Of a stretch of 64,000 nucleotides of DNA, positions 13,163 to 23,800 are shown in pieces. Numbering within the stretch: position 1 is the stretch's first letter; each line of letters begins with the position of its first letter. The stretch spans positions 24,214,685-24,278,684 of the forward strand of contig JAVLUZ010000154.1 in assembly GCA_036768485.1 (NCBI GenBank), written 5' to 3'. The notes below the pieces were generated by a model. The model was not told the origin of the DNA and did not search any database. It saw only the letters and a list, made by a program, of their open reading frames with translations. Source of the stretch: Mermis nigrescens. Lineage: Eukaryota; Nematoda; Enoplea; Mermithida; Mermithidae. The position numbers were made by a program, and so were the translations under genes.

Positions 13163-15202
13163 ATGCATAAAAGTGTTAATAATATCGATCCTGACAAGGT
13201 TGTGGTTAATTTAAGTAACCGAGTTTTGACAGCTCATGAGAAGCTTGTCTTGTCTTATGGTATGAAGTACTCTATTACACCTAGGAAGATCAAATATGGT
13301 GATTATTTGCTGCCTTTTGAGAAACTGATGGGTTTCCTCAATAAACAAACTGCCTTTAAGTGTGAGAATGTAAAAATGCAAATGATCAAGAATCAATTGC
13401 GTGACATTGCTCTTAGCTCATACTTTAATTATGATAAGAAGCATTGTGATAATCTATCAAAGCGTGACTATGAAATCCTCAGTAATCTGTCAAAAGACAA
13501 GAATATCATTGTCCTAAAAGCAGATAAGGGTAATCAAGTTGTAATTTTGAACAAAGATGACTACAACAGGAAGTTGAATGATGTCTTGAATGATATCTCA
13601 AAGTTCAAAGTCATTGACTGTAATCCTTGTCAGTTTATACGCTCAGTTCAGAAACGCATATCAGCCCGTATGCTGAAGGTTCATAAGCAAAATGGACTAT
13701 CTGCTGATGTGTATAAAAGTATAAATCCTGTAGGATGCAGTTATGGCAGACTATATGGCTTACCTAAGACCCATAAGAGAGATGTACCTCTAAGACCGAT
13801 CTTGTCAGCCATCAACACTCCAACTTATAAGTTGGCTAAGTATTTTGTGCCGATCCTGCAAGACATAAGTACAAATGAATACACTTTATGTGACACTGGT
13901 AGTTTCCTGACAAGACTTAAGGCTTTTACATTCAAAAGCCATCATTTTATGGCTAGTCTTGATGTTCAAAGCTTGTTCACTAATATTCCACTCAATGAGA
14001 CTATTGATATATGTATTAGGAAACTATTTGATGATCAAAATGTCATGTTAGTAAATAACATGAATTGTCATCAATTCAAACTGCTTCTAGAACTTGCAGT
14101 TAAAGAGTGTTACTTTACGTGTAATGGTAAAATCTATCAACAGATAGATGGTGTTGCTATGGGTAATCCGCTTGGCCCAGTTCTTGCCAACATTTTCTTG
14201 AGCTATCATTAAACAAAGTGGCTCAGAGACTGCAATATAAAGATCAGACCCAAGTTTTATGTACGTTATGTTGATGACACATTTGTAGTGTTTTCTGACA
14301 GAAATCAGCCTACTAAGTTCTGTGATTACATGAATCAGCAACATCCTAATATGAAGTTTACATTTGAAACTGAATGTGACAAGAAATTAAATTTCCTTAA
14401 TGTTCTTGTTGAAAGGAAGTCCGATGATATTGTGACATCATCATATCAGAAACCTACATTTTCTGGCCTTTATACCAAATTGTCTAGCTTCATTCCTTTT
14501 GCCTATAAAGTTGGTTTAATAAGGACACTTGTGAGTCGCATTTACATGATTTGTAACTCATATCAGACTTTTGTCTCTGATATTGACAAGCTGAAGCAGA
14601 CTCTACTGCAAAATGAGTATCCCCTCGGCTTGATTGATAAGGTCATATCAGACTTTATGACAAAGGTGTATAATAAGAGTGATGAAATAAAAGTCGGTTG
14701 TGATAAATTATGCTATTCTCTTGTTTTGCCTTATACTGGTGTGCATGGCTACAATGTACGCAGCAGAATTCTAAAGCTTATATCTGCATTTTACCCTCAG
14801 ATTAGAGTAAGGTTTGTTTACAAACCTGTCATGTGTATAAGCCGGTTTTTCAAGAACAAGGATGCTTTACCTGCTAAGCTACTCTCAAATTTAGTATATA
14901 AGTATACGTGTTCTAGCTGTATGGCTAGTTACATTGGCGAAACTCGCCGACATTTTGGGAGTAGAATTGCAGAACATACTGGCATCTCATTTGCTACAGG
15001 AAAGCCAATTCAGGGTGATAGCTTATCTGCTATTCACAAACATGTCTCAAATAGCAATCATTCAATTACATCAGATTGCTTCAAGGTTATTAGTCGAGCA
15101 TCCAATTCTTTTGATCTTTTAATCAAGGAGTCGTTATACATAGCACGTGATCGTCCTATTCTCAACAATAATGTTTCATCATATCCTCTAAATTTGTTTT
15201 AA
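13163..15202 (+). pseudogene. Penelope-like reverse transcriptase / GIY-YIG polyprotein, interrupted by one stop
   Basis: A single frame of 680 codons from ATG 13163 to TAA 15200-15202, with one internal TAA at 14210-14212 (codon 350). Reverse transcriptase blocks: LKADKGNQVVIL, LPKTHKRDVPLRPILSAINT, SLDVQSLFTNIPL (catalytic D267) and VAMGNPLGPVLANIFL; after the stop, YVRYVDD with the catalytic aspartates (YVDD at residues 369-372). The GIY-YIG endonuclease is near residues 578-605, with the YIGET core at about 590 preceded by the CSSC cysteines. The stop falls between two essential RT blocks, so this copy should not make active enzyme unless the stop is read through. The N terminus may be shortened by the inverted arm that abuts it. 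Confidence 0.9.
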
Positions 15203-15378
15203 TTTACTGAAATCCCACCTTTTTCATTTTCTTCTAGTTTAAAATATTTTATAATTCTCTTCATAATTTAATGGTATGTTTAAACTTTAAGTTTTTCTCT
15301 TGGTTTACAACTCTCGCTTAACAAGCTCATTTTTCAAAACTATTACCTAGTGCACAGTCGCTTCTAAAATAATGGGAA

Positions 15379-15690
15379 TTTTTGACAGTTTTCATAATTT
15401 TATCCCTTAAAGCTCAATTCTGAAGCTCTCTGAAGATATGCAAAACAGAAATTAAATCTGGCGCAAAGCGCAAGAAAATTACACACATTTCGTAATCCTT
15501 TTAAGCTTAATTTTACAGGTTTCTGGATATAAGCAATGCCGTAATTACATCTAGCATGACGTACCGGAAATTTTTGAAACTTATTCATTTACACTAAATT
15601 ATGCGACTTTCTGAATCAGTTGCGGATGTAGGATTTTCCTAAGGAGGGCAGTGCCCCAGCTTTTTCAAAACAGTCAAGAATAGGCCTGGT
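15379..15690. other. Repeat remnants leading into the minisatellite
   Basis: 15400-15600 has a degenerate GGCGCAAAGCGC palindrome of the TE type. 15618-15690 is the left end of a family D element (CAGTTGCGGATGTAGG) that runs directly into the minisatellite. No right end of D was found. Confidence 0.6.
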
Positions 15691-17450
15691 TTTAAAAAAG
15701 TGTTACCTGCTTTTTGAGATGTTATCTGGTTTCTGAAGAAAGGTTGCCTGATCCCTGAAAAAGGTTGCCTGCTTCTTGAAAAAGGCTGACTGGTTCCAGA
15801 AAAAGGTTGTCTGGTTTTTGAAGAAAAGATTGTCTGGCTCATGAGAAAAAGTTGCCTGGTTTTGAAAAAAAGGTTGTCTGGTTTCTGAAATAAGGTTGCC
15901 CGGTTCATTAAAGTTGCCTCGTTCTTGAAAAAGGTTCCCTGGTTTCTGAAAAATGGTAGTCTGGTTTTAGAATAAAAAGTTGTCTGCTTTCTAAACAACG
16001 TTGCCTGGTTCTTGAGAAAAGTTTGTCTGGCTCGTGAAAAGATTGGCTGGTTCCTTAAAAAGGTTGGTTAGTTCCCAAAAAGGTTGGCTGGTTCCTTAAA
16101 AAGGTTGGTCGGTTCCCAAAAAAGGTTGCCTGCTCCTTAAAAAGGTTGGTCGGTTCCCAAAAAAAGGTTGGTCGGTTCCCAAAAAGGTTGGTCGGTTCCC
16201 AAAAAAGGTTGGTCGGTTCCCAGAAAAGGTTGGTTGGTTCCACGAAAAGGTTGGTCGGTTCCTAAAAAGGTTGGCTGGTTCCACGAAAAGGTTGGCTGGT
16301 TCCCAAAAAAGGTTGCCTGCTCCCTTAAAAAGGTTAGTCGGTTCCCAAAAAGGTTGGTTGGTTCCCAAAAAAGGTTGGCTGGTTCCACGAAAAGGTTGGC
16401 TGGTTCCCAAAAAGGTTGCCTGCTCCCTTAAAAAGGTTGGTCGGTTCCCAAAAAGGTTGGTCGGTTCCCAAAAAAGGTTGCCTGCTCCCTTTAAAAAGGT
16501 TGGTTGGTTCCCAAGAAAGGTTGGTCGGTTCCCAAGAAAGATTGCCTGCTCCCTTAAAAAGGTTGGTTGGTTCCAAAGAAAGGTTGGTCGGTTCCCGAAA
16601 AGGTCGCCTACTCCCCTTAAAAAGGTTGGTCGGTTCCCAAAAAGGTTGGCTGGTTCCCAAAAAGGTTGCCTGCTCCCTTAAAAAGATTGGTCGGTTCCCA
16701 AAAATGGTTGGCTGGTTCCCAAAAAAGGTTGCCTGCTTAAAAAGGTTGGTCAGTTCCCAAAAAAGGTTGCCTGCTCCCTTAAAAAGGTTGGTCGGTTCCC
16801 AAAAAGGTTGGTCGGTTCCCAAGAAAGAGTGGTTGGTTCCCAAAAAGGTTGGCTGTTTCCACTAAAAGGTTGCCTGGTTCCCAAAAAAGGTTGCCTACTC
16901 CCTTAAAAAGGTTGGTTGGTTCTTAAGAAAGGTTGGTCGGTTCCGAAAAAAGGTTGGCTGGTTCCCAAAAAAGGTTGCCTGCTCCCTTAAAAAGGTTGGT
17001 CGGTTCCCAAAAAAGGTTGGTCGGTTCCCAAGAAGGTTGGTTGGTTCCCAAAAAGGTTGGTTGTTTCCCAAGAAAGGTTGGTTGGTTCCCAAAAAGGTTG
17101 GCTGTTTCCACTAAAAGGTTGGCTGGTTCCCAAAAAACGTTGCCTGCTCCCTTTAAAAAGGTTGGTTGGTTCCCAAGAAAGGTTGGTCGGTTCCCAAGAA
17201 AGATTGCCTGCTCCCTTAAAAAGGTTGGTTGGTTCCCAAGAAAGGTTGGTCGGTTCCCGAAAAACGTCGCCTGCTCCCTTAAAAAGGTTGGTCGGTTCCC
17301 AAAAAGGTTGGCTGGTTCCCAAAAAAGGTTGCCTGCTCCCTTAAAAAGGTTGGTCGCTTCCCCAAAAAGGTTGGTCGTTTCCCAAAAAGGTTGGTTGGTT
17401 CCCAAAAAAGGTTGGTTGGTTCCCAAAAAGGTTGGTTGGTTCCCAAAAAG
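15690..17450. repeat. Large minisatellite, unit about 20 bp, upstream of the lectin gene
   Basis: About 85 units. The main unit is GGTTGGTCGGTTCCCAAAAA; a second type is GGTTGCCTGCTCCCTTAAAA. The two alternate in partly regular higher-order blocks (for example around 17150-17340 compared with 16490-16690). Units at 15700-16050 are diverged and longer; those from 16060 on are homogeneous. Frames stay open on both strands through the array but are translation artefacts of the repeat. Confidence 0.95.
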
Positions 17451-17691
17451 ATATTTCCAATTTTCTGTGTTTCACCGTTTTCGCCATTTTTCGGCGATTT
17501 TCCATTGGGGCCATAGATACGGAATTTCAACTAAAGACATCAAAATTTATATGATTTTTGCTTGATCTCATAAAAACTATTTGAATTGAAAAAAATTCGA
17601 AAATGGGAAATTTTCCATTTTCCGTTTTCATTTTTGCTGATTGTTTTAGCCTTAATATTTATTGTTGTGTAAATTGGCAAGATCGTTCATC
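17451..17691 (+). promoter_or_regulatory. Presumed promoter / 5' UTR region of the lectin gene
   Basis: Only about 240 bp separate the minisatellite from the start codon. AT-rich, with several AAATTTTC-type words; no clear TATA box or initiator could be assigned. The regulatory role is inferred from position only. Confidence 0.35.
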
Positions 17692-17836
17692 ATGTATTTC
17701 GCCTTGCTTACGTTCGTTACTACCATACACTTGTGTCGACTGTGCCACGCAAACTATCAGTTGGAAGAAAATGCGGGAATCGCAGAACAACGAGGTTTTA
17801 GGAAAAGAGAACATTCACTAGAAAAACCTTATCAAG
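17692..17836 (+). CDS. LMAN2: LMAN2-like exon 1 (signal peptide and N-terminal stem)
   Basis: Codes for residues 1-48 plus one base. The protein starts MYFALLTFV, continues through a hydrophobic stretch to CHA (likely signal peptidase site) and ends REHSLEKPYQ, matching the KREHSLIKPYQ segment of vertebrate VIP36. The donor is gttaga after 17836, phase 1. The frame differs from the longest open frame over this stretch, so automated ORF calling would miss it. Confidence 0.88.
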
Positions 17837-20800
17837 GTTAGAAAATTTACTTTTGCCAAATTATTTGGTTCGTGAAATTGTGGACTATTCTAATCTTTCA
17901 TAAATGCGCATAGAGCTAAAGATTATACAAGCTGAAAAGCAAAGTTTTTTGTGAGTAAAACTCGTTGAGCCGCATTCTTTGAGATTTTTGCTTAATTTCT
18001 AAATGCATTATATATGTATGTGATAAATTACTGTGGCGCTCACTGTTCGAATTTAGCTCATCTATTTCTAATCATTTTACCCTTAGTTTTTCTGTGTATG
18101 AAATAAGTTTGTTAATTAGGTTTCCTTGTTTCTATTTCTCTGATTTACTCACTTTTGTTTTTAAATAGATCTTATTTGTTGAAACCTTCCTTTAGGTCGT
18201 TGATTTTGCAAAATATAAACGTAAAATTGTACGCTAGAGCATAGCAGAGGGCAGGGAGATGATCCTCTAGCATTCAATTACTATTTGGTTAATTGGATCG
18301 AAGAATATTGTACGTGTATGTACAGGGGCGTATGCAGGATTTTTTTAAGGGGGGGGCGGGCGGTCCAAAATTGGTGACCCTGTATTTCCGGGATATGTTC
18401 GCCAGGGTACAGAATAAAGTGCATTTTCTGACGTTTCCGAACATGTTCTATCCATTAAGCGCATAAAATTTAAACTTATAGAACAAAATTTTATTTTCCC
18501 TTAGTATGCTATGAAAAATTGCATTTTTTTGGCCGCGCTTGAGACAAACTTTTGGAAAATAATGATCCTACGGCGCTGAGCGCCGAAAATTTTGAATTTT
18601 TTTTATGAAAAGATGCCATTTCCGTTATTTTCCATGCATTATCTTACCTTTCCAAAATTATTTCTGGGCTTAGGGGAGCGGCCGCCCCCCTCCCGCGCGC
18701 ACGCCCATGTGTTGGTATAATCGCCCGTGAACAATCGTAGCTTTTGCTGCTGAGAAAAAAATGACTGGCTGAAAAAAATCATTTGGCCAGGCTTTTTTTC
18801 TCGCTACGTCCACTTGTGCTGTCGCTAATGGCCAGCAGCAATCGCTTGGCTTGTGCACGGAGTTTTTATTCTTATTCGCGCACCAAAGATTAGAATAAAA
18901 TTACTTTTATATTGCTTTTTAAATATTAAATGTGCCTGTTTTCTCAAGAGGAGTACACAGCAAAAGTGTAATTTGCATTTAATATTAAAATTTATTCAAC
19001 AATTTTTTCTGAATGCGAGAAATTTTGACGATTCGTATAAGGCGAACGTTTGAGAACCCAAGGAAGAGTTTCTGTCGGTTCTTTATAGTAGATGGGAAAA
19101 GCCAAGATGAAAGTGTGCTGATTGACCGTTTTAAGTACTCATGTGCTTGTCCGTATTTAGAAGAGGGCGGGGCGCTCCCTAGAAATGAAAAAATGCTTGT
19201 TTCTTATACTGCTTATGTATATATACTTAGTTTTTGACAACTGAACCGCTCAAAACCACTTAAATTTTAGTTAGACATGGAGAGCATGTCAATTATTCCG
19301 GCTCGGGCAGGGTTCAAATTTAGTTTTTGTCTTCTAAACTGCTCAAAACCGCTCGAATATGAATTAAATATGAAGAAAATAAAATCTTTGCCGGCTCTGC
19401 GCCGAATGTATTATTTATTTATAGTTTCTGTCTTTAAGCCTGCTCAAAATCGCTCAATTTTGAGTTCGACGTATAGAGAATGACAAACTTTTTCGCGCCG
19501 GATTCTTCTCTTTCTGTCATGTTTTTCTTTGCAAAACACAGATCAAAGGACGAAAGTTAATAAATTTTTTGTCGATTTAATGAGAAATCAGTTGAATAGG
19601 TAGTCTAACCGATAAATTTGTTTTATATGAGTAGTATGAAATAAACTAATTTTTTATAAATTTTTCTTCACCATTGTGTAGAAATCGCTGAAATAGGCTC
19701 AAAAATGCCTTTTTTCGTATCTCGTAATGATTCTCGAGATATCTGAGGTCAAAAATTTTGTCCCCCTCGATATAAAATCCTGTATACGGGCCTGCTGATG
19801 CGCATACGAATACATGCACAGTGTGGAGATTGGGGTATGGAATCAAAATTTGTTCTTAAGTGCCCTTTCTGGGTTAAAAAACGAATGGTGTGATTCAAAA
19901 TCATTTTTAGGTGTTTCTGACGATACTTTTTTTCTAGAACATAAAAATATAAATTTAAAAAATAAATTCGAGTAAACTGGAAACAATATGGTAAAAAAAT
20001 GAGTGAAAAGTTTGACACAATCGAGTCAAAGGATTGTTGAAAATTCTTGAACAACACCTTTTCTACGATTTTTTTGAAGATGAAAAATTCTAGGGGAATG
20101 GAAAAATCTGAAACCCGTCAAGATCACGCATATATGCAGGGCCGTATACAGGGGCGGGGGCGGCCAGCCTCTTCACTCTGGCCGCGAAAAAATTTTGGCA
20201 GGTAAGATAATGCACGGAAAGATGAGAAAATTACAACGGCTTGCCAAATTTCTGACGCTTGGCACCATACAAGTATTAGCATAAGCAAGGGCGAACGCAG
20301 AATTTTTTAAGAGAGGCGGTCTAAAATTGGTGACCCTATATTTTGGGGTCGTCGGGGCACAAAATCAAATGCAGTTTCCGACTTTTTCGAACATGCTTCA
20401 CCCATTAAGCTCATAAAATTCATACTTTTAGGAAAAAATTTTATTTTATTTTTAATATGCTATGAACAACATCATTTTTTTGGCTACGCTTGAGACAAAC
20501 TAATGGAAAATAATGATCCTACAGCGCGTAGCACCGAAAATTTTGTGATTTACCGATGAAAAGATGTGAGTTTCCATTATTTTCCATGCATTATCTTACC
20601 TTTTTAAAATTATTCTTAGGTGCGGCCGCCCATCGCCTCCTCCTGCGTACGTCCATGTATGTATAAGTATAATGCTTCCTTTTATATCGCTTATAAAGTT
20701 GAAAATAATTGCTTTTTCCTTCGCATTATTTGTATTGTTTCAAAGGGCATTTATTTTTATGATTTGACACGTATAGTCGATGCAGTTACGAATGTTGGTT

Positions 20801-23800
20801 ACCTACTACTATTATGTGAATAGAATCGTGATGTCAAATAATGAAACGACTGCTTGAAAATATTCTAATATTGACTGCTCGCCTTCACTATCTCGATTCA
20901 TTATATTTTTCCATACACGCATTTAGTAGTATCATAAACGGGAATTTTTTTCATTTGATAAATTTTTTCGAAATCTCCGAGACTGATTGCTTAGAGGAAG
21001 TGCATTTTAATCTTTTGACATAGCGCAACACCAAACCCTTTTAACGATATTCGTTGAAATCCTGATTGTAATTTAATATTGCTATGTATTTGACATTTCA
21101 TCTCTCGTATCATAAGTGCACAAGGTCAGGGTCGGCAGGGGGTGGATTGCCAAAAATCTAAAACAGTAAATTTAACGTTCACGATTTTTTTGCTGTTTTA
21201 ATGATCAAAATGGTCAAAATAGCCTATAAAACGTTGTTTCGTGTTAATAACACATTTTAAAAGCATTTTTAGTCCATTTTGACTGCATTATATCACTTTT
21301 AACACTTAAAAATGCAAAAATTTATCAATTTTGGGCGCTTTTTGAGTAAAAAGTAGAGCTGTGCCGGGGCCAGGCCCCGGCCCCGGCCCCGGCGCCGGGG
21401 CCTAGGCCCCGGCCCGGGCCGGGGCCAGGCTGGCCCCGGCACCGGGGCCGGGGCCAATGTTAGAGTTGATTATAATAGAGAAAATTGATAATGTTTTGGG
21501 CAGATTTACCTTCAAACTCAATTTCAAGCAAACCACAGATCTTACTAATTCAAATCTTTATTTTACTATGTCAGATTGGTGCAAATTTCTAATTAATAAT
21601 CAAAATTGACATATTTTAAATTGCAATTCATATAGACGAGCAATTCCAGCTTGCTTGGTAGCAGACAGCTACGTCTATCAGAACAAATAGAATAGTAAGC
21701 CTTCAAAAGTGCAAAGTAAAGCACATTGAAAAACGCATCCAAGTCAGAGGAGTTAAATCCATACATGGGCAGCTCAAAAATTCTAGGGAGTCCAAAATTC
21801 AAAAAGTGCCTGATAATATATGGTAGAGCGGAAAGAACACCCTTTTCTCGCGTTTCTCAATGAGAGCTATCCATTAGCATAAAAACCGCAGAAAAACAGA
21901 AAAAATTCTTAAAATAAATTTCTGGGGGGTCTAGGTCTAGCAGATTTTTTCTGGGGGAAATGTGAATTCTGGGGGTCTAGATCCCCCAATGCCCATGTTC
22001 TGTTATATCTTGTAATCCCAACAAATATTAACGCTTGACGTGGATATCTACAAGCAAGAATATATGCATAGGTACATATAAGGGGTAGGGCAGGGTCGTA
22101 CTATGAGCATGGTAAAGCACGCTATTATTGGCCCCGGCCAGGCCGGCCCCGGCCCCGGCAAAAAAGGCGGCCCCGGCACAGCTCTAGTAAAAAGTACTTG
22201 AAAGTACTAATCTGGCGCGAAGCGCCGGAAAATTTTTGGACATTTTTACTGATTTTGATGTCAAAAATGATGCAGAACAAGATCTGTTTGCTCAAAATCG
22301 CCGGACAGTACCGGTCTAGCTGACCCCTCAGGGGGTAATACCCCCCTCACCCCCCCGCCCTATGTGCATGTGTGTCTCGGATCGATTTATTTGTACCTTT
22401 TCGAATGAAATCTAAAAACTTAATGCGAATATTTGTTTATCCATAGCATCGGGATTGACCGTACAGAATTGGGACTTCGTTGGCAACACAATCATAACCA
22501 ACGATTATATTCGGCTGACGCCAAATGAGAAGAGCATGCACGGTGGATTGTGGAACACCGTTGTAAGCAAAACCATATTTAGGTTCTATTGGGATTATAT
22601 ACCTCCTTTTTTGCATGCGATTGAGATTGTGAGTTTTAAAGATTTTTTGAGCCATCCTTGTGTGTACAAAGACATTGATTGATCAAGTAATTTTAGTGTT
22701 TTTTCACCATTTTTTGGACAGAAACTCGATCAAATTTTGGTGCTTCCCTCCGAATGTTATATGACTGGTGATTATTATCTCTTTAGCTCTAAACAGGCGG
22801 TTTTAATACTTCTCAATCAACATTTGTACGATCTTAAACACCTTTCACATATGTATATCAGTGATCGGACCGAGGGTACCTTTGGACCCACGGCCTCTGT
22901 CGAGGCCGAGGCGACTTAAAATCCTTGCCTCGGCCGAGGCTGAGGCCTAGACCGAGGGTAATGCCGAGGGTCAAGCTTATATACCTATACCCATAAATAG
23001 TACTCTTAGAATATTTTGTATGTACATACATGAGCTAGGGAATAATCGTAATATTTAACACTTTATCGAACTAAAACAAATGTTTATTGGTGCTAGCCAG
23101 AATTTTTATTTCAATCTGATGAAGCCGATAATTCATAATCAAAATCTAGATCATCTGAATCCAAGTTAGCCTCATCTATTTCGCCTTGTTGTGCTATCGC
23201 GTTATCGTCGTCGTCAGCCTTTATCAGATTCTTTAAAGTCACACTATTATAGCCAACTGCTTTGAGATTCTGCTTTACAAAAAAGAGTTTTTGAACATTT
23301 TATGGTAGCAGACGAATGCGAGAATTACTGTACTTCTGATCCATCCAGTAGCGGAAGGGGGCGGTATCCAAATTTTTCCAAAAAAGTCAAAAACAGATTC
23401 AAAAATTTGCCCTGAACGCGCGAAATAGCATTTTTCGGTGTTTTACATTGTATACTTTTACATAAAATCTCTTTTGAAGTCAAATTCTTCTTAAAATTTT
23501 AGAATTTTCGACAATTTTGTGCGAAAAAATCATTAAATTTCTAAGACTCTAACGAAAATCTGGCGCGAAGCGCCGAAAAATTTGTAAAATTAAGGCGGAT
23601 AGACGTCTAGAAGCATGATTTACTGCTTGATTTCCTGTATTTATAGCATTTGATGCGAAACATTGAAATTTTTTATTGAAAATAAAAGAAAACTATGCAA
23701 AAATAGCTGTTTCTGCTGTTAAAATTGTTTTGAAACCTACATGAAGAGAAAAGGGTTTCCAGGTCGCCAAGAAAGTAAAAAAATGTCATTAATAGGTATC

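Larger units (their letters stand above)
12273..15365 (+). mobile_element. Penelope-like retroelement with GIY-YIG endonuclease and inverted 876-bp arms
   Basis: A 13-bp direct repeat AAAATAATGGGAA flanks the element at 12260-12272 and 15366-15378. The last 876 bp of coding and 3' sequence (14467-15342) recur inverted and colinear at 12273-13148, so the GIY-YIG region is also open on the - strand at 12413-13148. A 23-nt tail (15343-15365) follows the right arm only. Inverted partial copies, a one-sided tail and variable-length TSDs are known features of Penelope-like elements. Apart from one in-frame stop the copy looks young, because the two arms keep the same length. Confidence 0.95.
17837..22446 (+). 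other. Lectin intron 1: repeat-filled
   Basis: Contents: family J at 18323-18709 and 20286-20657; family H body at about 19163-19796 (right end CGGGCCTG); family I-like sequence at about 19800-20130; family F with W4 at 21122-22372. 17837-18300, 18720-19150 and 20658-21120 look like ordinary AT-rich intron. Confidence 0.75.

Noticed and set aside
12413..13168. 251-residue - strand frame with GIY-YIG as a separate gene
   Set aside because: It is the inverted duplicate of the 3' end of the Penelope-like element, not an independent gene.
15690..17450. CRISPR-like array or telomeric repeat
   Set aside because: There are no unique spacers between repeats, the units are contiguous and degenerate, and the sequence is animal nuclear DNA; the unit is not a known telomere motif.
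16096..17565. Long open frames on both strands rich in NRPTFLGNQPTFL-like or KRLVGSQK-like repeats
   Set aside because: They are translations of the 20-bp minisatellite. Several frames on both strands stay open at once, with no start context or domain.
17603..17821. 72-residue + strand frame over the first lectin exon (MGNFPFSVF...)
   Set aside because: Wrong frame. The real coding frame starts at 17692, has a signal peptide and joins exon 2 in phase.
22437..22655. - strand frame opposite lectin exon 2
   Set aside because: Shadow of the real exon; no homology.
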